Positions 1 to 6,212 of a DNA stretch of 9,347 nucleotides are shown one piece after another. Position 1 is the stretch's first letter. The number at the start of each line of letters is the position of its first letter. The notes under the pieces are model-generated. The model saw only the letters and a list, made by a program, of their open reading frames with translations, searched no databases and was not told where the DNA came from. The position numbers and the translations under genes are program-made. The stretch lies in assembly GCA_900546495.1 (NCBI GenBank), contig URDN01000065.1, forward strand, positions 1 to 9,347. Reading direction: 5' to 3'. This DNA is from an uncultured Lachnospiraceae bacterium. Its GTDB lineage: Bacteria > Bacillota > Clostridia > Lachnospirales > Lachnospiraceae.

Positions 1-1
1 A

Positions 2-130
2 GCATAAATTCTGTGCATCGCGAAGCGTGTTGCTGGGAACGGAGTGAACAGTAACCCATAGGCAAGTGAATGTCGCCTGTTATGCGATTTCAAAAAGAGA
101 AAAGAGTGTTATTCTAAGATATAAGAATAA
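2..130. other. Gene-free leader with several inverted repeats, possibly a structured RNA or interspersed repeat
   Basis: No coding frame is convincing here. Several complementary segments nest as a branched fold: GCATAA (2-7) with TTATGC (80-85) as an outer stem; inside it CGC/GCG (19-21/25-27) with a GAA loop, GTTGCTG/CAGTAAC (29-35/49-55, one G-U pair), and AGGC/GCCT (60-63/75-78). A separate AT-rich stem, TTATTCT/AGAATAA (109-115/124-130), lies just before the ribosome binding site of the next gene. There is no T-run, so it is not an obvious intrinsic terminator. It could be a 5' leader, a small RNA, or an intergenic repeat of the genome. I do not recognise an Rfam class, and the window edge may cut it. 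Confidence 0.35.
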
Positions 131-150
131 AGAATCAGGAGGAGAATGAT

Positions 151-464
151 ATGAGTAAAAAGGATATAGCAAACCAGGATTATTTGGCTGCATAAACCAT
201 TATGATGCAAATGGAAAGAAGGCAGGTGAGAGTCGACTGGGATTTTTTGGCAGTATGAATGATTATGATGCTAATGGTAATAAAATCGGACATAGTTCTC
301 CGTCTTTTTTTGAAGGCATGAATCACTACGATAATAATGGTCACAAAGTAGGCGAGAGCCGTCCTGGATTTTTTGGCAGCATGAAGCATTATGATAATAA
401 GGGGAATAAGCAGGGACATAGTGAGCCAGGATTGTTTGGTGGATATAATCATTACGATGAATAA
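151..464 (+). pseudogene. Small 21-residue tandem-repeat protein, frameshifted near the start
   Basis: A strong ribosome binding site (AGGAGGAG, 137-144) sits six bases before ATG 151, but that frame stops at 193-195 after 14 codons (MSKKDIANQDYLAA). From 177 on, the next frame encodes four and a half copies of a 21-residue unit of the form G-[LF]-F-G-x-[MI]-N-H-Y-D-x-N-G-x-K-x-G-x-S-x-P. The copies begin at 177, 240, 303, 366 and 429, exactly 63 bases apart, and the frame ends at TAA 462-464. Adding one base around 165-171 would join the start to the repeats, so a single-base deletion, or a sequencing error, is the simplest reading. The units are rich in Gly, Asn, His, Tyr and Asp, with no membrane segment. 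I have seen similar short repeat proteins in Lachnospiraceae, but their function is unknown to me. An internal ATG at 255 has no ribosome binding site. Confidence 0.6.
177..461 (+). repeat. 63-nt in-frame tandem repeat, 4.5 copies
   Basis: Units start at 177, 240, 303, 366 and 429 and the period is exactly 63 bases. The copies differ by many substitutions but have no length changes, so selection on the protein frame has probably kept them. There are no spacers between units, which argues against a CRISPR array. The second unit has Asn-Asp-Tyr-Asp instead of Asn-His-Tyr-Asp, and the third begins Ser-Phe-Phe-Glu rather than Gly-Phe-Phe-Gly. Confidence 0.85.
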
Positions 465-513
465 GAACTGTAAAGGCGGTACAGATATGGCACAGCAGAA
501 AGAAGGCGATAGT

Positions 514-732
514 ATGGGATTGTTCAAAAAGAAAAACGTTAAAAAATCTTATGATAGAGAATGTATGAAACCAGTAATTCGTGCAAGTATTTGCACAGGT
601 GAGCAGGTGGCAGGATTCAAAGATATGCAGACTGGAAAACTGGAAGAAATCATGCTGATCAAGTCTCCCAAGGATTTAGATGACTTTAAAAATATGTTTG
701 GGATAACAGAAGAAATCGAGAAAGAATACTGA
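514..732 (+). CDS. Small conserved-looking protein of unknown function (72 aa)
   Basis: This encodes a soluble 72-residue protein with a basic N-terminus (MGLFKKKNVKK), a central stretch containing VIRASICTGEQVAGF (residues 21-35), and an acidic C-terminus ending EEIEKEY. It has no membrane segment, signal peptide or metal-binding pair; there is one Cys at 17 and one at 27. I chose ATG 514 because GAAGG (502-506) lies seven bases upstream and because the Met-Gly-Leu-Phe-Lys start reads like a real N-terminus. In-frame ATGs at 487 and 457 are alternatives. The one at 457 overlaps the stop of the repeat gene (ATGAATAA), so translational coupling is possible. Proteins with this appearance occur in Lachnospiraceae, but I cannot assign a function. 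Confidence 0.6.
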   Translation: MGLFKKKNVKKSYDRECMKPVIRASICTGEQVAGFKDMQTGKLEEIMLIKSPKDLDDFKNMFGITEEIEKEY

Positions 733-1073
733 ATGAGGATAAATATGCAGAGGGCGGATAAAAACTATAAGGATTTAAAACAAAAACAGAAAAGTGTAAT
801 AGCCGATAAAACATACAGTATGTATTCAGATTTTTCTTTATTGCAGGTTACACTTCCGGAGGCACACCATATGGTGTCACCTGGGAAGAAATGGGGATGA
901 AACCATGGGAAGATTTGGAAGAAAATGAGTAAACAGATAAGCGTAAAAAATCTGGAACTGTATCAAAAAAACAGCAAGACGTACGCTTATGTCCATGCGG
1001 TATAACAGGATTATATCCTATGGACGTGGTGCTTTGCCAAAACTGATAGAAAAATCAACGGAGGTTAAATTCA
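733..1073 (+). other. Gene debris: short out-of-frame coding fragments, no intact gene recognised
   Basis: Three pieces can be seen. ATG 733 opens a 55-codon frame to TGA 898-900; its first 30 residues (with DKNYKDLKQKQKSVIADKTY) look like a genuine charged N-terminus. At about 840-932 a different frame reads through SGGTPYGVTWEEMGMKPWED to TAA 930-932, which looks like a genuine protein C-terminus. A frameshift or deletion between 820 and 858 could therefore have joined or broken one small gene. A third frame, ATG 925 to TAA 1003-1005 (26 codons), overlaps that stop. Near 993-1023, CCAT/ATGG flank AGGAT-TAT-ATCCT as a possible hairpin. I recognise no family, and the region may be the remains of one or two lost genes. 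Confidence 0.4.
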
Positions 1074-1721
1074 ATGAAAGTAATGCTTGTTAACGGAAGC
1101 AGTCATCTGCATGGAACAACAATGACAGCTTTGGAAGAAATGATAAAGGTATTTCATTCAGAAGAAGTAGAGACAGAGGTTGTTCAGCTTGGAGGAAAGC
1201 CTATAGCAGATTGTCTTCAATGTAATGTCTGTCAAAAAACAGGAAAGTGTGTGATTAAAGATGATGGCGTGAATGAATTTGTTGAAAAGGCTAAAACAGC
1301 AGATGGCTTTGTATTTGCAACACCAGTATATTTTGCACATCCAAGTGGACGTATTTATGATTTTTTGGACAGAGTTTTTTACAGTGCCGGAGGTTATGAC
1401 GCCTTCAAATTTAAACCGGGTGCTGCTGTTGCAGTAGCAAGAAGAGGAGGAACCACGGCAGCTCTTGATGGGATCAATAAATATTTTGGGATTGCACAGA
1501 TGCCAGTCGCCGGTTCTACCTATTGGAACATGGTACATGGTCTTTACGGAGAAGAAGCTTCTCAGGATGAAGAAGGTATGCAGACCATGCGGAATCTTGC
1601 ACGAAACATGATTTGGATGATGCGCTGTTTTAAACTTGGAAGAGAGAGCGGTATTTTGTATCCGGAAACAGAAACTGATGCTTGTACCAATTTTATTAAA
1701 CGAAGTGATACGTTACGTTAA
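1074..1721 (+). CDS. Iron-sulfur flavoprotein-like NADPH-dependent FMN reductase family protein
   Basis: This is a 215-residue cytoplasmic flavodoxin-fold protein. The N-terminal strand and phosphate loop (MKVMLVNGSSHLHGTT, residues 1-16) fit FMN binding. A compact Cys motif follows, with Cys47, Cys50, Cys53 and Cys59 (CX2CX2CX5C), matching the [4Fe-4S] signature of the archaeal and clostridial Isf iron-sulfur flavoproteins. The segment TPVYFAHPSGRIYDFLDR (about residues 83-100) is the usual flavin-contact and dimer region of the family. Length fits the family. GGAGG at 1060-1064 lies nine bases before ATG 1074. Such proteins pass electrons between ferredoxin or NAD(P)H and small acceptors; the substrate here is unknown. 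It seems to be a single gene: the stop is followed by a stem-loop and then the insertion element. A plain NADPH:FMN reductase using the Cys for another purpose remains possible. Confidence 0.85.
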   Translation: MKVMLVNGSSHLHGTTMTALEEMIKVFHSEEVETEVVQLGGKPIADCLQCNVCQKTGKCVIKDDGVNEFVEKAKTADGFVFATPVYFAHPSGRIYDFLDRVFYSAGGYDAFKFKPGAAVAVARRGGTTAALDGINKYFGIAQMPVAGSTYWNMVHGLYGEEASQDEEGMQTMRNLARNMIWMMRCFKLGRESGILYPETETDACTNFIKRSDTLR

Positions 1722-1736
1722 GCCGATGGCTTTAAC
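1717..1736 (+). terminator. Stem-loop at the end of the flavoprotein gene and the IS insertion point
   Basis: GTTAAGCC (1717-1724) pairs with GGC-TTTAAC (1728-1736) around a three-base loop with one bulged T, giving an eight-pair stem that overlaps the flavoprotein stop codon. It is placed like a terminator but no T-run follows; the insertion element begins straight after it, so a 3' tract could have been moved away. It may also have served as a hairpin target, since IS200/IS605 elements often insert next to such structures. Confidence 0.4.
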
Positions 1737-1754
1737 ATAATATATAGCAAGAAT

Positions 1755-1778
1755 TCTCCTTCCTCTATAGGTGGGAGA
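1755..1778 (+). repeat. IS left-end subterminal hairpin
   Basis: TCTCC (1755-1759) pairs with GGAGA (1774-1778). Inside this, CCT (1762-1764) pairs with AGG (1769-1771) around a four-base loop, separated by a 2x2 internal loop. In IS200/IS605 elements such imperfect hairpins on the top strand are bound by the TnpA dimer and fix the cleavage position. The octamer on its 3' side recurs at the right end. Confidence 0.6.
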
Positions 1779-1806
1779 TGAATTGCAAAAAAACAGAAAA
1801 GAACAC

Positions 1807-1835
1807 TTGTTCTGCAATGCGATTCATGGTATAAT
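1807..1835 (+). promoter_or_regulatory. Probable tnpA promoter
   Basis: TTGTTC (1807-1812) and TATAAT (1830-1835) are separated by 17 bases, and TG at 1827-1828 makes an extended -10. The start codon of tnpA is 43 bases beyond the -10. It is the best promoter-like sequence inside the element. Confidence 0.6.
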
Positions 1836-1878
1836 AGAATCAGTCGATAAGGTAAAAGATCAAAAAAGGACTGTTTTT

Positions 1879-2286
1879 ATGGAAAAAATAGATCACAATG
1901 CACATTCAGTATATTTGATGTATTATCATCTGATCATGGTGGTAAAATATCGAAGAAAAGTTATCAATGACCCAATTTCAGAAAGAGCAAAAGAAATATG
2001 GGAACATATTGCACCCCGATATGGAATTGTTTTGGAGGAATGGAATCATGATATTGACCATGTGCATGTAATGTTTCGTGCACAGCCTAAAACGGAACTC
2101 AGTAAATTTATCAATGCATATAAAAGTGCCAGCAGCAGGCTGCTGAAAAAAGAGTATCCGGAAATCCGGGAAAAACTTTGGAAAGAAGCATTCTGGAGTC
2201 AGAGTTTCTGCCTTTTGACGGCAGGAGGCGCACCAGTTGAAGTAATCCGTCAATACATCGAAACCCAGGGAGAGAAAAAGCATTGA
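1879..2286 (+). CDS. tnpA: IS200/IS605-family Y1 transposase TnpA
   Basis: This 135-residue single-strand transposase cuts and rejoins the top strand at the hairpin ends of the element. The HUH metal-binding motif is His61-Val62-His63 within HDIDHVHVMF. The nucleophilic tyrosine is Tyr126 in the helix EVIRQYIETQ. The N-terminal segment with YLMYYHLIMVVKYRRKV (about residues 12-28) is typical of the family's first strand. The length matches the usual 130-155 residues. I chose ATG 1879 because AGGA at 1867-1870 lies eight bases upstream and because the frame further upstream would run through the left-end hairpin. The stop (TGA 2284-2286) overlaps the TTG start of tnpB. All residues needed for catalysis are present, so it is probably functional. 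Confidence 0.93.
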   Translation: MEKIDHNAHSVYLMYYHLIMVVKYRRKVINDPISERAKEIWEHIAPRYGIVLEEWNHDIDHVHVMFRAQPKTELSKFINAYKSASSRLLKKEYPEIREKLWKEAFWSQSFCLLTAGGAPVEVIRQYIETQGEKKH

Positions 2287-3386
2287 ACATAGCATATCGT
2301 TTCCGGATCTATCCAACAGAAGAACAGAAGATACTTCTGGGAAAAACATTTGGCTGCTGCCGTTTTCTGTATAACCAGATGCTTAATGACAAGATCCGGG
2401 AGTATAAAAAGACGAAAAAACTGTTAAAAAATACACCAGCCATGTATAAAAAGGAGTATTCATTTCTGAAAGAAGTAGATTCGCTGGCACTGGCAAATGT
2501 TCAGCTTCATTTGGAGAAAGCATATAAGAATTTTTTCCGTGATCCCAAGGTTGGATTTCCACGTTTCAAGTCAAAACATCACTCCAAAAACAGCTACACA
2601 ACAAATGTAGTCAACGGAAATATTCTGGTAGAAGATAAGCGGATCCGGCTTCCTAAATTAAAATGGATCTCCATGAAAAAACACAGGGAGCCTGCAGAAA
2701 ATTGCTGTCTGAAATCAGTGACAGTCAGTATGGAGCCGTCCGGAAAGTATTTTGCAAGTCTGCTGTATGAAGGATACAGCTGCGAAAACCAAGCAGCAGA
2801 TGAAGATTACAGCAATGCCAAAATACTGGGGATTGATTATGCGATGCAGGGGATGGCAGTGTTTTCAGAAGAGATTGAGCTTGAAAAAGCAGGATTCTTC
2901 AGAAGAAATGAAAAAAAGCTGGCAAGGGAGCAGCGTAAACTGTCGAGATGTGTAAAAGAAAGCCGCAATTATGTGCGGCAGAAAAAGAAAGTTGCCAGGT
3001 GCCATGAAAAAATACGAAACCAGAGAAAAGATTATCTGCATAAACTGAGCCGCAGGATCACAGACCAGTACGATATAGTCGCGGTAGAAGATATTGATAT
3101 GAAAGCAATGAGCCGGTGCCTGCATTTTGGAAAAAGTATACAGGATAATGGATATGGGATGTTCCGGAATATGCTGGATTATAAGCTTGCCTGGAAGGGA
3201 AAGAAATTAGTAAAGATAGACCGCTTTTTTCCTTCAAGCAAAAAATGCAGTAAATGCGGAAAGATAAAAAAAGAGCTGGGATTATCCGAAAGAGTATACC
3301 GCTGCACGTGTGGAAATGAGATGGACAGAGATCGAAATGCAGCGAGCAATATCCGTGAAGAGGCAAGAAGGATGCTGGCAGTATAA
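2283..3386 (+). CDS. tnpB: TnpB, RNA-guided RuvC-like nuclease of the IS605 element
   Basis: TnpB proteins (367 residues here; family about 350-450) use an RNA made from the element's right end to cut matching DNA next to the target motif, and they are the ancestors of Cas12. The N-terminal helix-turn-helix region starts with YRFRIYPTEEQ. The RuvC residues are visible: Asp185 (ILGIDYAM), Glu269 (VAVEDIDMKAM) and Asp350 (DRDRNAASNI). The zinc finger has Cys322 and Cys325 (CSKC) and Cys341 and Cys343 (CTC). The start is TTG 2283, overlapping the tnpA stop as TTGA, with GGGAG about ten bases upstream, so translation is probably coupled. There is no truncation or frameshift. The gene's 3' end runs directly into the structured right end, as expected when the guide RNA overlaps or follows tnpB. 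Confidence 0.93.
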   Translation: MNIAYRFRIYPTEEQKILLGKTFGCCRFLYNQMLNDKIREYKKTKKLLKNTPAMYKKEYSFLKEVDSLALANVQLHLEKAYKNFFRDPKVGFPRFKSKHHSKNSYTTNVVNGNILVEDKRIRLPKLKWISMKKHREPAENCCLKSVTVSMEPSGKYFASLLYEGYSCENQAADEDYSNAKILGIDYAMQGMAVFSEEIELEKAGFFRRNEKKLAREQRKLSRCVKESRNYVRQKKKVARCHEKIRNQRKDYLHKLSRRITDQYDIVAVEDIDMKAMSRCLHFGKSIQDNGYGMFRNMLDYKLAWKGKKLVKIDRFFPSSKKCSKCGKIKKELGLSERVYRCTCGNEMDRDRNAASNIREEARRMLAV

Positions 3387-3547
3387 ACTGTCCGTATCTG
3401 GACAATAAGTAAGAAAATACGCCCGTGTCCGGGCAAAAAGAATCGCGGGGCACGCGAGGATAGCTTGTAGATACTTGGCTCAGTAGAGTCATTGAGCAAG
3501 AAGCCCCCACTTCAAAATCTGGGATTTAAGTGGTGGGAGCATGTCAC
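3387..3547 (+). ncRNA. Probable omega/reRNA scaffold of TnpB at the IS right end
   Basis: The 161 bases between the tnpB stop and the right boundary contain a chain of stem-loops: TGTCC/GGACA (3389-3393/3400-3404), GCCCG/CGGGC (3421-3425/3430-3434), TCGCG/CGCGA (3443-3447/3453-3457), GCTCA/TGAGC extended by CTT/AAG (3474-3482/3493-3500), and the terminal CCACTT/AAGTGG hairpin with inner AAAT/ATTT (3507-3533). This fits the known arrangement in which the guide RNA scaffold ends at the right boundary and the guide itself is the flanking DNA. On that reading the current guide would begin TTGTAAAATTTATGGG at 3548. The 5' end of the RNA, possibly inside tnpB, cannot be set from sequence. Confidence 0.6.
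3507..3533 (+). repeat. IS right-end hairpin
   Basis: CCACTT (3507-3512) pairs with AAGTGG (3528-3533), and AAAT (3515-3518) with ATTT (3524-3527) around a CTGGG loop; C3513 and A3514 are bulged. The octamer GGTGGGAG (3532-3539) follows, matching the one at the left end. The boundary lies about 14 bases downstream. Confidence 0.65.
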
Positions 3548-3580
3548 TTGTAAAATTTATGGGGAACTAACATCAGCTTA

Positions 3581-3608
3581 TTGACATAAATTTAAAAATA
3601 AGTATAAT
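3581..3608 (+). promoter_or_regulatory. Promoter of the cad-frd operon
   Basis: TTGACA (3581-3586) and TATAAT (3603-3608) both match the consensus exactly and are 16 bases apart. The -10 is inside the left arm of the operator palindrome, so repressor binding would block RNA polymerase. The promoter is only 33 bp outside the IS right end, so the insertion has left it intact. It is 45 bases from the repressor's start codon. Confidence 0.85.
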
Positions 3609-3639
3609 AATAGTTGAGTAATTGTTCAACTATTATTAT
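3604..3639 (+). promoter_or_regulatory. ArsR/SmtB-type operator
   Basis: ATAATAATAGTTGA (3604-3617) and TCAACTATTATTAT (3626-3639) form a perfect 14-bp inverted repeat with an eight-base centre. The core TTGAGTAATTGTTCAA resembles the TGAACA-N2-TGTTCA type bound by SmtB/CzrA/CadC repressors. It overlaps the -10 and ends just before the ribosome binding site of the adjacent ArsR-family gene, the expected place for autorepression. Confidence 0.8.
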
Positions 3640-3653
3640 TTGGAGGTGAACAT

Positions 3654-4013
3654 ATGTCAAAAACGTCTTATATTTGTAATTGCGATGTAATTCATGAGGA
3701 TATTGTGAATGATGTGAAATCCAAGATGCAGCTAAAAGATGATTATATCCAGTTGGCTTCTTTGTTTAAGCTATTTGGAGATGGAACTAGAGTACAAATC
3801 TTACACGCTCTAGAACAGAGTGAGATGTGTGTATGTGATCTTGCAGTGCTACTGGGGGTAACAAAATCTGCAATTTCGCATCAGTTAAAGGCATTACGCC
3901 TAGCGAATCTGGTAAAATTCCGAAAAGAAGCACAGATAGTTTACTACTCGCTGGCAGATGATCATGTGAAAGAGATTATTGACAAGGGATTTGAGCATCT
4001 TTGGCAGAAATAA
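3654..4013 (+). CDS. cadC: ArsR/SmtB-family metal-responsive repressor, CadC-like
   Basis: This 119-residue cytoplasmic winged-helix dimer releases DNA when it binds a heavy metal. The CadC-type thiolate site is recognisable: Cys59 and Cys61 in the helix motif EMCVCDL, plus an N-terminal pair Cys8 and Cys10 (CNCD). CadC of plasmid pI258 has the equivalent Cys58/Cys60 and Cys7/Cys11. The recognition helix is VTKSAISHQLKALRLANLV (about residues 69-87) and the wing is KFRKEAQIVYYSL. The C-terminal alpha-5 zinc site is partly kept (Asp102, His104, His115), but the last ligand position of CadC is not a Glu here. GGAGG at 3642-3646 fixes ATG 3654. It lies directly under its own operator and 59 bp before the exporter. 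The likely inducers are Cd, Pb or Zn; which one cannot be told from sequence. Confidence 0.9.
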   Translation: MSKTSYICNCDVIHEDIVNDVKSKMQLKDDYIQLASLFKLFGDGTRVQILHALEQSEMCVCDLAVLLGVTKSAISHQLKALRLANLVKFRKEAQIVYYSLADDHVKEIIDKGFEHLWQK

Positions 4014-4027
4014 TATTTTTTAACATT

Positions 4028-4050
4028 ATAGTTGAGTAATTGAACAATTA
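4028..4050 (+). promoter_or_regulatory. Second half-operator-like site between repressor and exporter
   Basis: The 15-mer ATAGTTGAGTAATTG (4028-4042) is an exact copy of bases 3610-3624 in the main operator. Here it is not completed by the same right arm; instead TAATTG-AA-CAATTA (4037-4050) forms a smaller palindrome. No clear -35/-10 pair accompanies it. It may be a secondary repressor site tuning the exporter, or a relic of duplication. Confidence 0.5.
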
Positions 4051-4072
4051 AACAAATTATAAGGAGATTATC

Positions 4073-6196
4073 ATGAAACGCATATTTCTATTAAAAGGGT
4101 TGGACTGTCCAAATTGTTCCGCAAAAATTGAAAAAGAAGTCGGAGAGTTGGATGGAGTGCAATCCTCAGTGGTAAATCTGATGAAGCAGACGCTTACAAT
4201 CAATGTTACTCAGACAGCCGCAGATACGATAGCCAGTCAGATTGAAACGATTGTTCATAGCCATGAGCCAGATGTGGAAGTTTCTGAAATTGTACAGGAA
4301 TCTTATATACCGGAAAAAAAGCAGGAGGCCAATGAATCCTATAACAATGAGGATAAGAAGTTGACAGTTCGTTTAGCGACTGGTGCAGCAATCTATGCCA
4401 TTGGTATGGCATTGACTGTTTTTGCGAAAGTGCCACTGCCTATCGAGTTAGCTTTTCTCATTGTTTCTTATGTTATTCTTGGTGGAGATGTTGTATGGCA
4501 GGCTGTGAGGAACATTTCAAAGGGGCGTGTATTTGATGAACATTTTTTGATGAGTGTTTCTACGATTGGGGCTTTTGTCATTGGTGAATATCCAGAAGCA
4601 GTTGCTGTTATGCTATTCTATCAGGTAGGTGAATTTTTTCAGTCATTGGCTGTTAAGCGTTCCAGAAAATCTATATCAGACTTAATGGATATACGTCCAG
4701 ATTCTGCTACAGTAAGAAGAAATGGGGAATTGATTACCATATCTCCAGAAAATGTCTCCGTTGGTGAGATTATTATTGTAAAGCCTGGTGAAAAAATTCC
4801 ATTAGACGGTGTGGTATTGGATGGAGATTCTATGCTGGATACGAGGGCTTTAACTGGAGAATCGGTTCCGAGAAGCGTTCATAAAGGAGACGAAGCACTT
4901 TCCGGTTGTATGAATCAGACGGGTGTCTTAATGATTAAGACAACAAAAGCATTTGGTGAATCTACGGCTTCAAAGATTATTGATCTTGTGGAAAATGCGT
5001 CAAGCCGAAAAGCACCAACAGAAAATTTTATTACTACATTTGCACGTTATTATACACCTGTGGTTGTAATCTTAGCAGCTTTCCTGGCGATTCTGCCACC
5101 GATCATTCTTGGCGGAGGCTGGCCAGAGTGGATTCGCAGAGGATTTGTTTTCCTTGTGGTATCTTGCCCATGTGCATTGGTCATTTCAATCCCGCTGACT
5201 TTCTTCGGCGGCATTGGTGCAGCATCTAAACGAGGTGTTCTTGTAAAAGGAAGCAATTATTTAGAGGCACTTAATAATGTCAGCGCTATTGTGTTCGATA
5301 AAACCGGAACACTTACAAAAGGTGTTTTCAATGTGACGGATATTTTGCCTGCAAATGGATTTTCAAAAGAACAGGTTCTGGAGTATGCGGCAGAGGCAGA
5401 GAGTTTTTCTAACCATCCTATTGCAAAATCCATTCTTGCTGCTTATGGAAAAGAAATTGATCAGTCAGTGATTTCTGATTATAAGGAAATTTCAGGATAT
5501 GGAATCAGTGTAATGGCAGGGGAAAAGAAAGTTTTTGCTGGCAATACGAAACTTATGGATACAGAATGTATAGAGTACACAACCTGTGAAAACGCAGGTA
5601 CAAAAGTTTATTTGGCGGTAGATGGTCAATATGCAGGATGTATTTTGATAACAGATGAAGTGAAGCCGGACAGTAAAAAAGCAATTTCTGACCTGAAACA
5701 TATCGGCGTGGAAAAAACAGTCATGCTTACCGGTGATGATGAAAAAATTGGGAAGTCCGTTGCAGAAGAATTGCAGTTGGATGAATATTATGCACAGCTG
5801 CTTCCTGACCAAAAAGTGGAAAAGGTTGAGCTTTTAGATAGTAAAAAGAGACCGGGAAGCAAATTGGCTTTTGTTGGTGATGGTATCAATGACGCTCCTG
5901 TCCTTGCCCGTGCAGATGTTGGTATTGCAATGGGTGGGCTTGGTTCGGATGCGGCCATTGAAGCAGCAGATGTAGTTCTGATGACAGATGAACCGTCTAA
6001 GCTGGTGGACGCGATTGAAGTAGCAAAAGCGACAAAACAGATTGTCATGCAGAATATAGTGATTGCTCTTGGGATTAAGAGTGTGTTCCTGATTCTTGGC
6101 GCTCTTGGTATTGCGGGAATGTGGGAAGCTGTATTTGGTGATGTAGGCGTTACCATAATTGCTGTTTTGAACGCAATGAGAATTTTGAAAGAATAG
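4073..6196 (+). CDS. cadA: P1B-2-type heavy-metal (Zn/Cd/Pb) efflux ATPase
   Basis: This 707-residue membrane pump expels divalent soft metals using ATP. An N-terminal heavy-metal-associated domain (about residues 1-60) has Asp11-Cys12 and Cys15 in GLDCPNC, the DCxxC form seen in ZntA. The A-domain TGES is at 261-264, the CPC metal site at 365-367 (SCPCALVISIP), the phosphorylated Asp at 409 (DKTGTLTKG), the HP dipeptide at 448-449 and the GDGIND hinge at 602-607. Lys669 and Asp690 in the last two membrane helices are 21 residues apart, as in E. coli ZntA (Lys693/Asp714), which marks the Zn/Cd/Pb subgroup rather than copper pumps. Eight membrane segments are expected, the first near residue 98. 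AAGGAG (4061-4066) fixes ATG 4073. It follows the CadC-like repressor and is 16 bp from the next gene, so readthrough into the redox genes is likely. Confidence 0.95.
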   Translation: MKRIFLLKGLDCPNCSAKIEKEVGELDGVQSSVVNLMKQTLTINVTQTAADTIASQIETIVHSHEPDVEVSEIVQESYIPEKKQEANESYNNEDKKLTVRLATGAAIYAIGMALTVFAKVPLPIELAFLIVSYVILGGDVVWQAVRNISKGRVFDEHFLMSVSTIGAFVIGEYPEAVAVMLFYQVGEFFQSLAVKRSRKSISDLMDIRPDSATVRRNGELITISPENVSVGEIIIVKPGEKIPLDGVVLDGDSMLDTRALTGESVPRSVHKGDEALSGCMNQTGVLMIKTTKAFGESTASKIIDLVENASSRKAPTENFITTFARYYTPVVVILAAFLAILPPIILGGGWPEWIRRGFVFLVVSCPCALVISIPLTFFGGIGAASKRGVLVKGSNYLEALNNVSAIVFDKTGTLTKGVFNVTDILPANGFSKEQVLEYAAEAESFSNHPIAKSILAAYGKEIDQSVISDYKEISGYGISVMAGEKKVFAGNTKLMDTECIEYTTCENAGTKVYLAVDGQYAGCILITDEVKPDSKKAISDLKHIGVEKTVMLTGDDEKIGKSVAEELQLDEYYAQLLPDQKVEKVELLDSKKRPGSKLAFVGDGINDAPVLARADVGIAMGGLGSDAAIEAADVVLMTDEPSKLVDAIEVAKATKQIVMQNIVIALGIKSVFLILGALGIAGMWEAVFGDVGVTIIAVLNAMRILKE

Positions 6197-6212
6197 GAAA
6201 TGAGGTGGGAAT

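Larger units (their letters stand above)
1737..3547 (+). mobile_element. Complete IS200/IS605-family insertion element (tnpA + tnpB)
   Basis: The element carries both genes of the IS605 group in the same direction, with overlapping stop and start codons. The ends are subterminal hairpins rather than terminal inverted repeats. The left hairpin (1755-1778) and right hairpin (3507-3533) are each linked to the same octamer GGTGGGAG (1770-1777 and 3532-3539). The left limit follows TTTAAC (1731-1736), a plausible target/TAM sequence, and the right limit follows ATGTCAC (3541-3547). Both limits are inferred from where IS608-like elements cut relative to their hairpins and could be off by several bases. 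No target duplication is expected for this mechanism and none is seen. Both genes look intact, so it may still be active. It separates the flavoprotein gene from the cad promoter, leaving that promoter about 33 bp outside the right end. Confidence 0.85.

Noticed and set aside
177..461. CRISPR-like periodic repeats
   Set aside because: The units adjoin each other without spacers, differ in sequence and keep a reading frame, so they are protein-coding tandem repeats.
391..513. Upstream extension of the 72-residue protein to ATG 391
   Set aside because: It would overlap the repeat gene in another frame and adds a sequence with no ribosome binding site; ATG 514 has a well-placed one.
180..527. 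Long open frame on the minus strand with hydrophobic, periodic sequence
   Set aside because: It is the complement of the 63-nt repeats, so its periodicity comes from the repeat gene; there is no ribosome binding site or plausible N-terminus.
1771..1878. N-terminal extension of TnpA starting around 1771
   Set aside because: It would translate the left-end hairpin and the probable promoter; TnpA proteins normally start close to the residues at ATG 1879.
3058..3510. Minus-strand open frames over the end of tnpB and the IS right end
   Set aside because: They are shadows of tnpB and the structured right end, with no recognisable domain or start signal.
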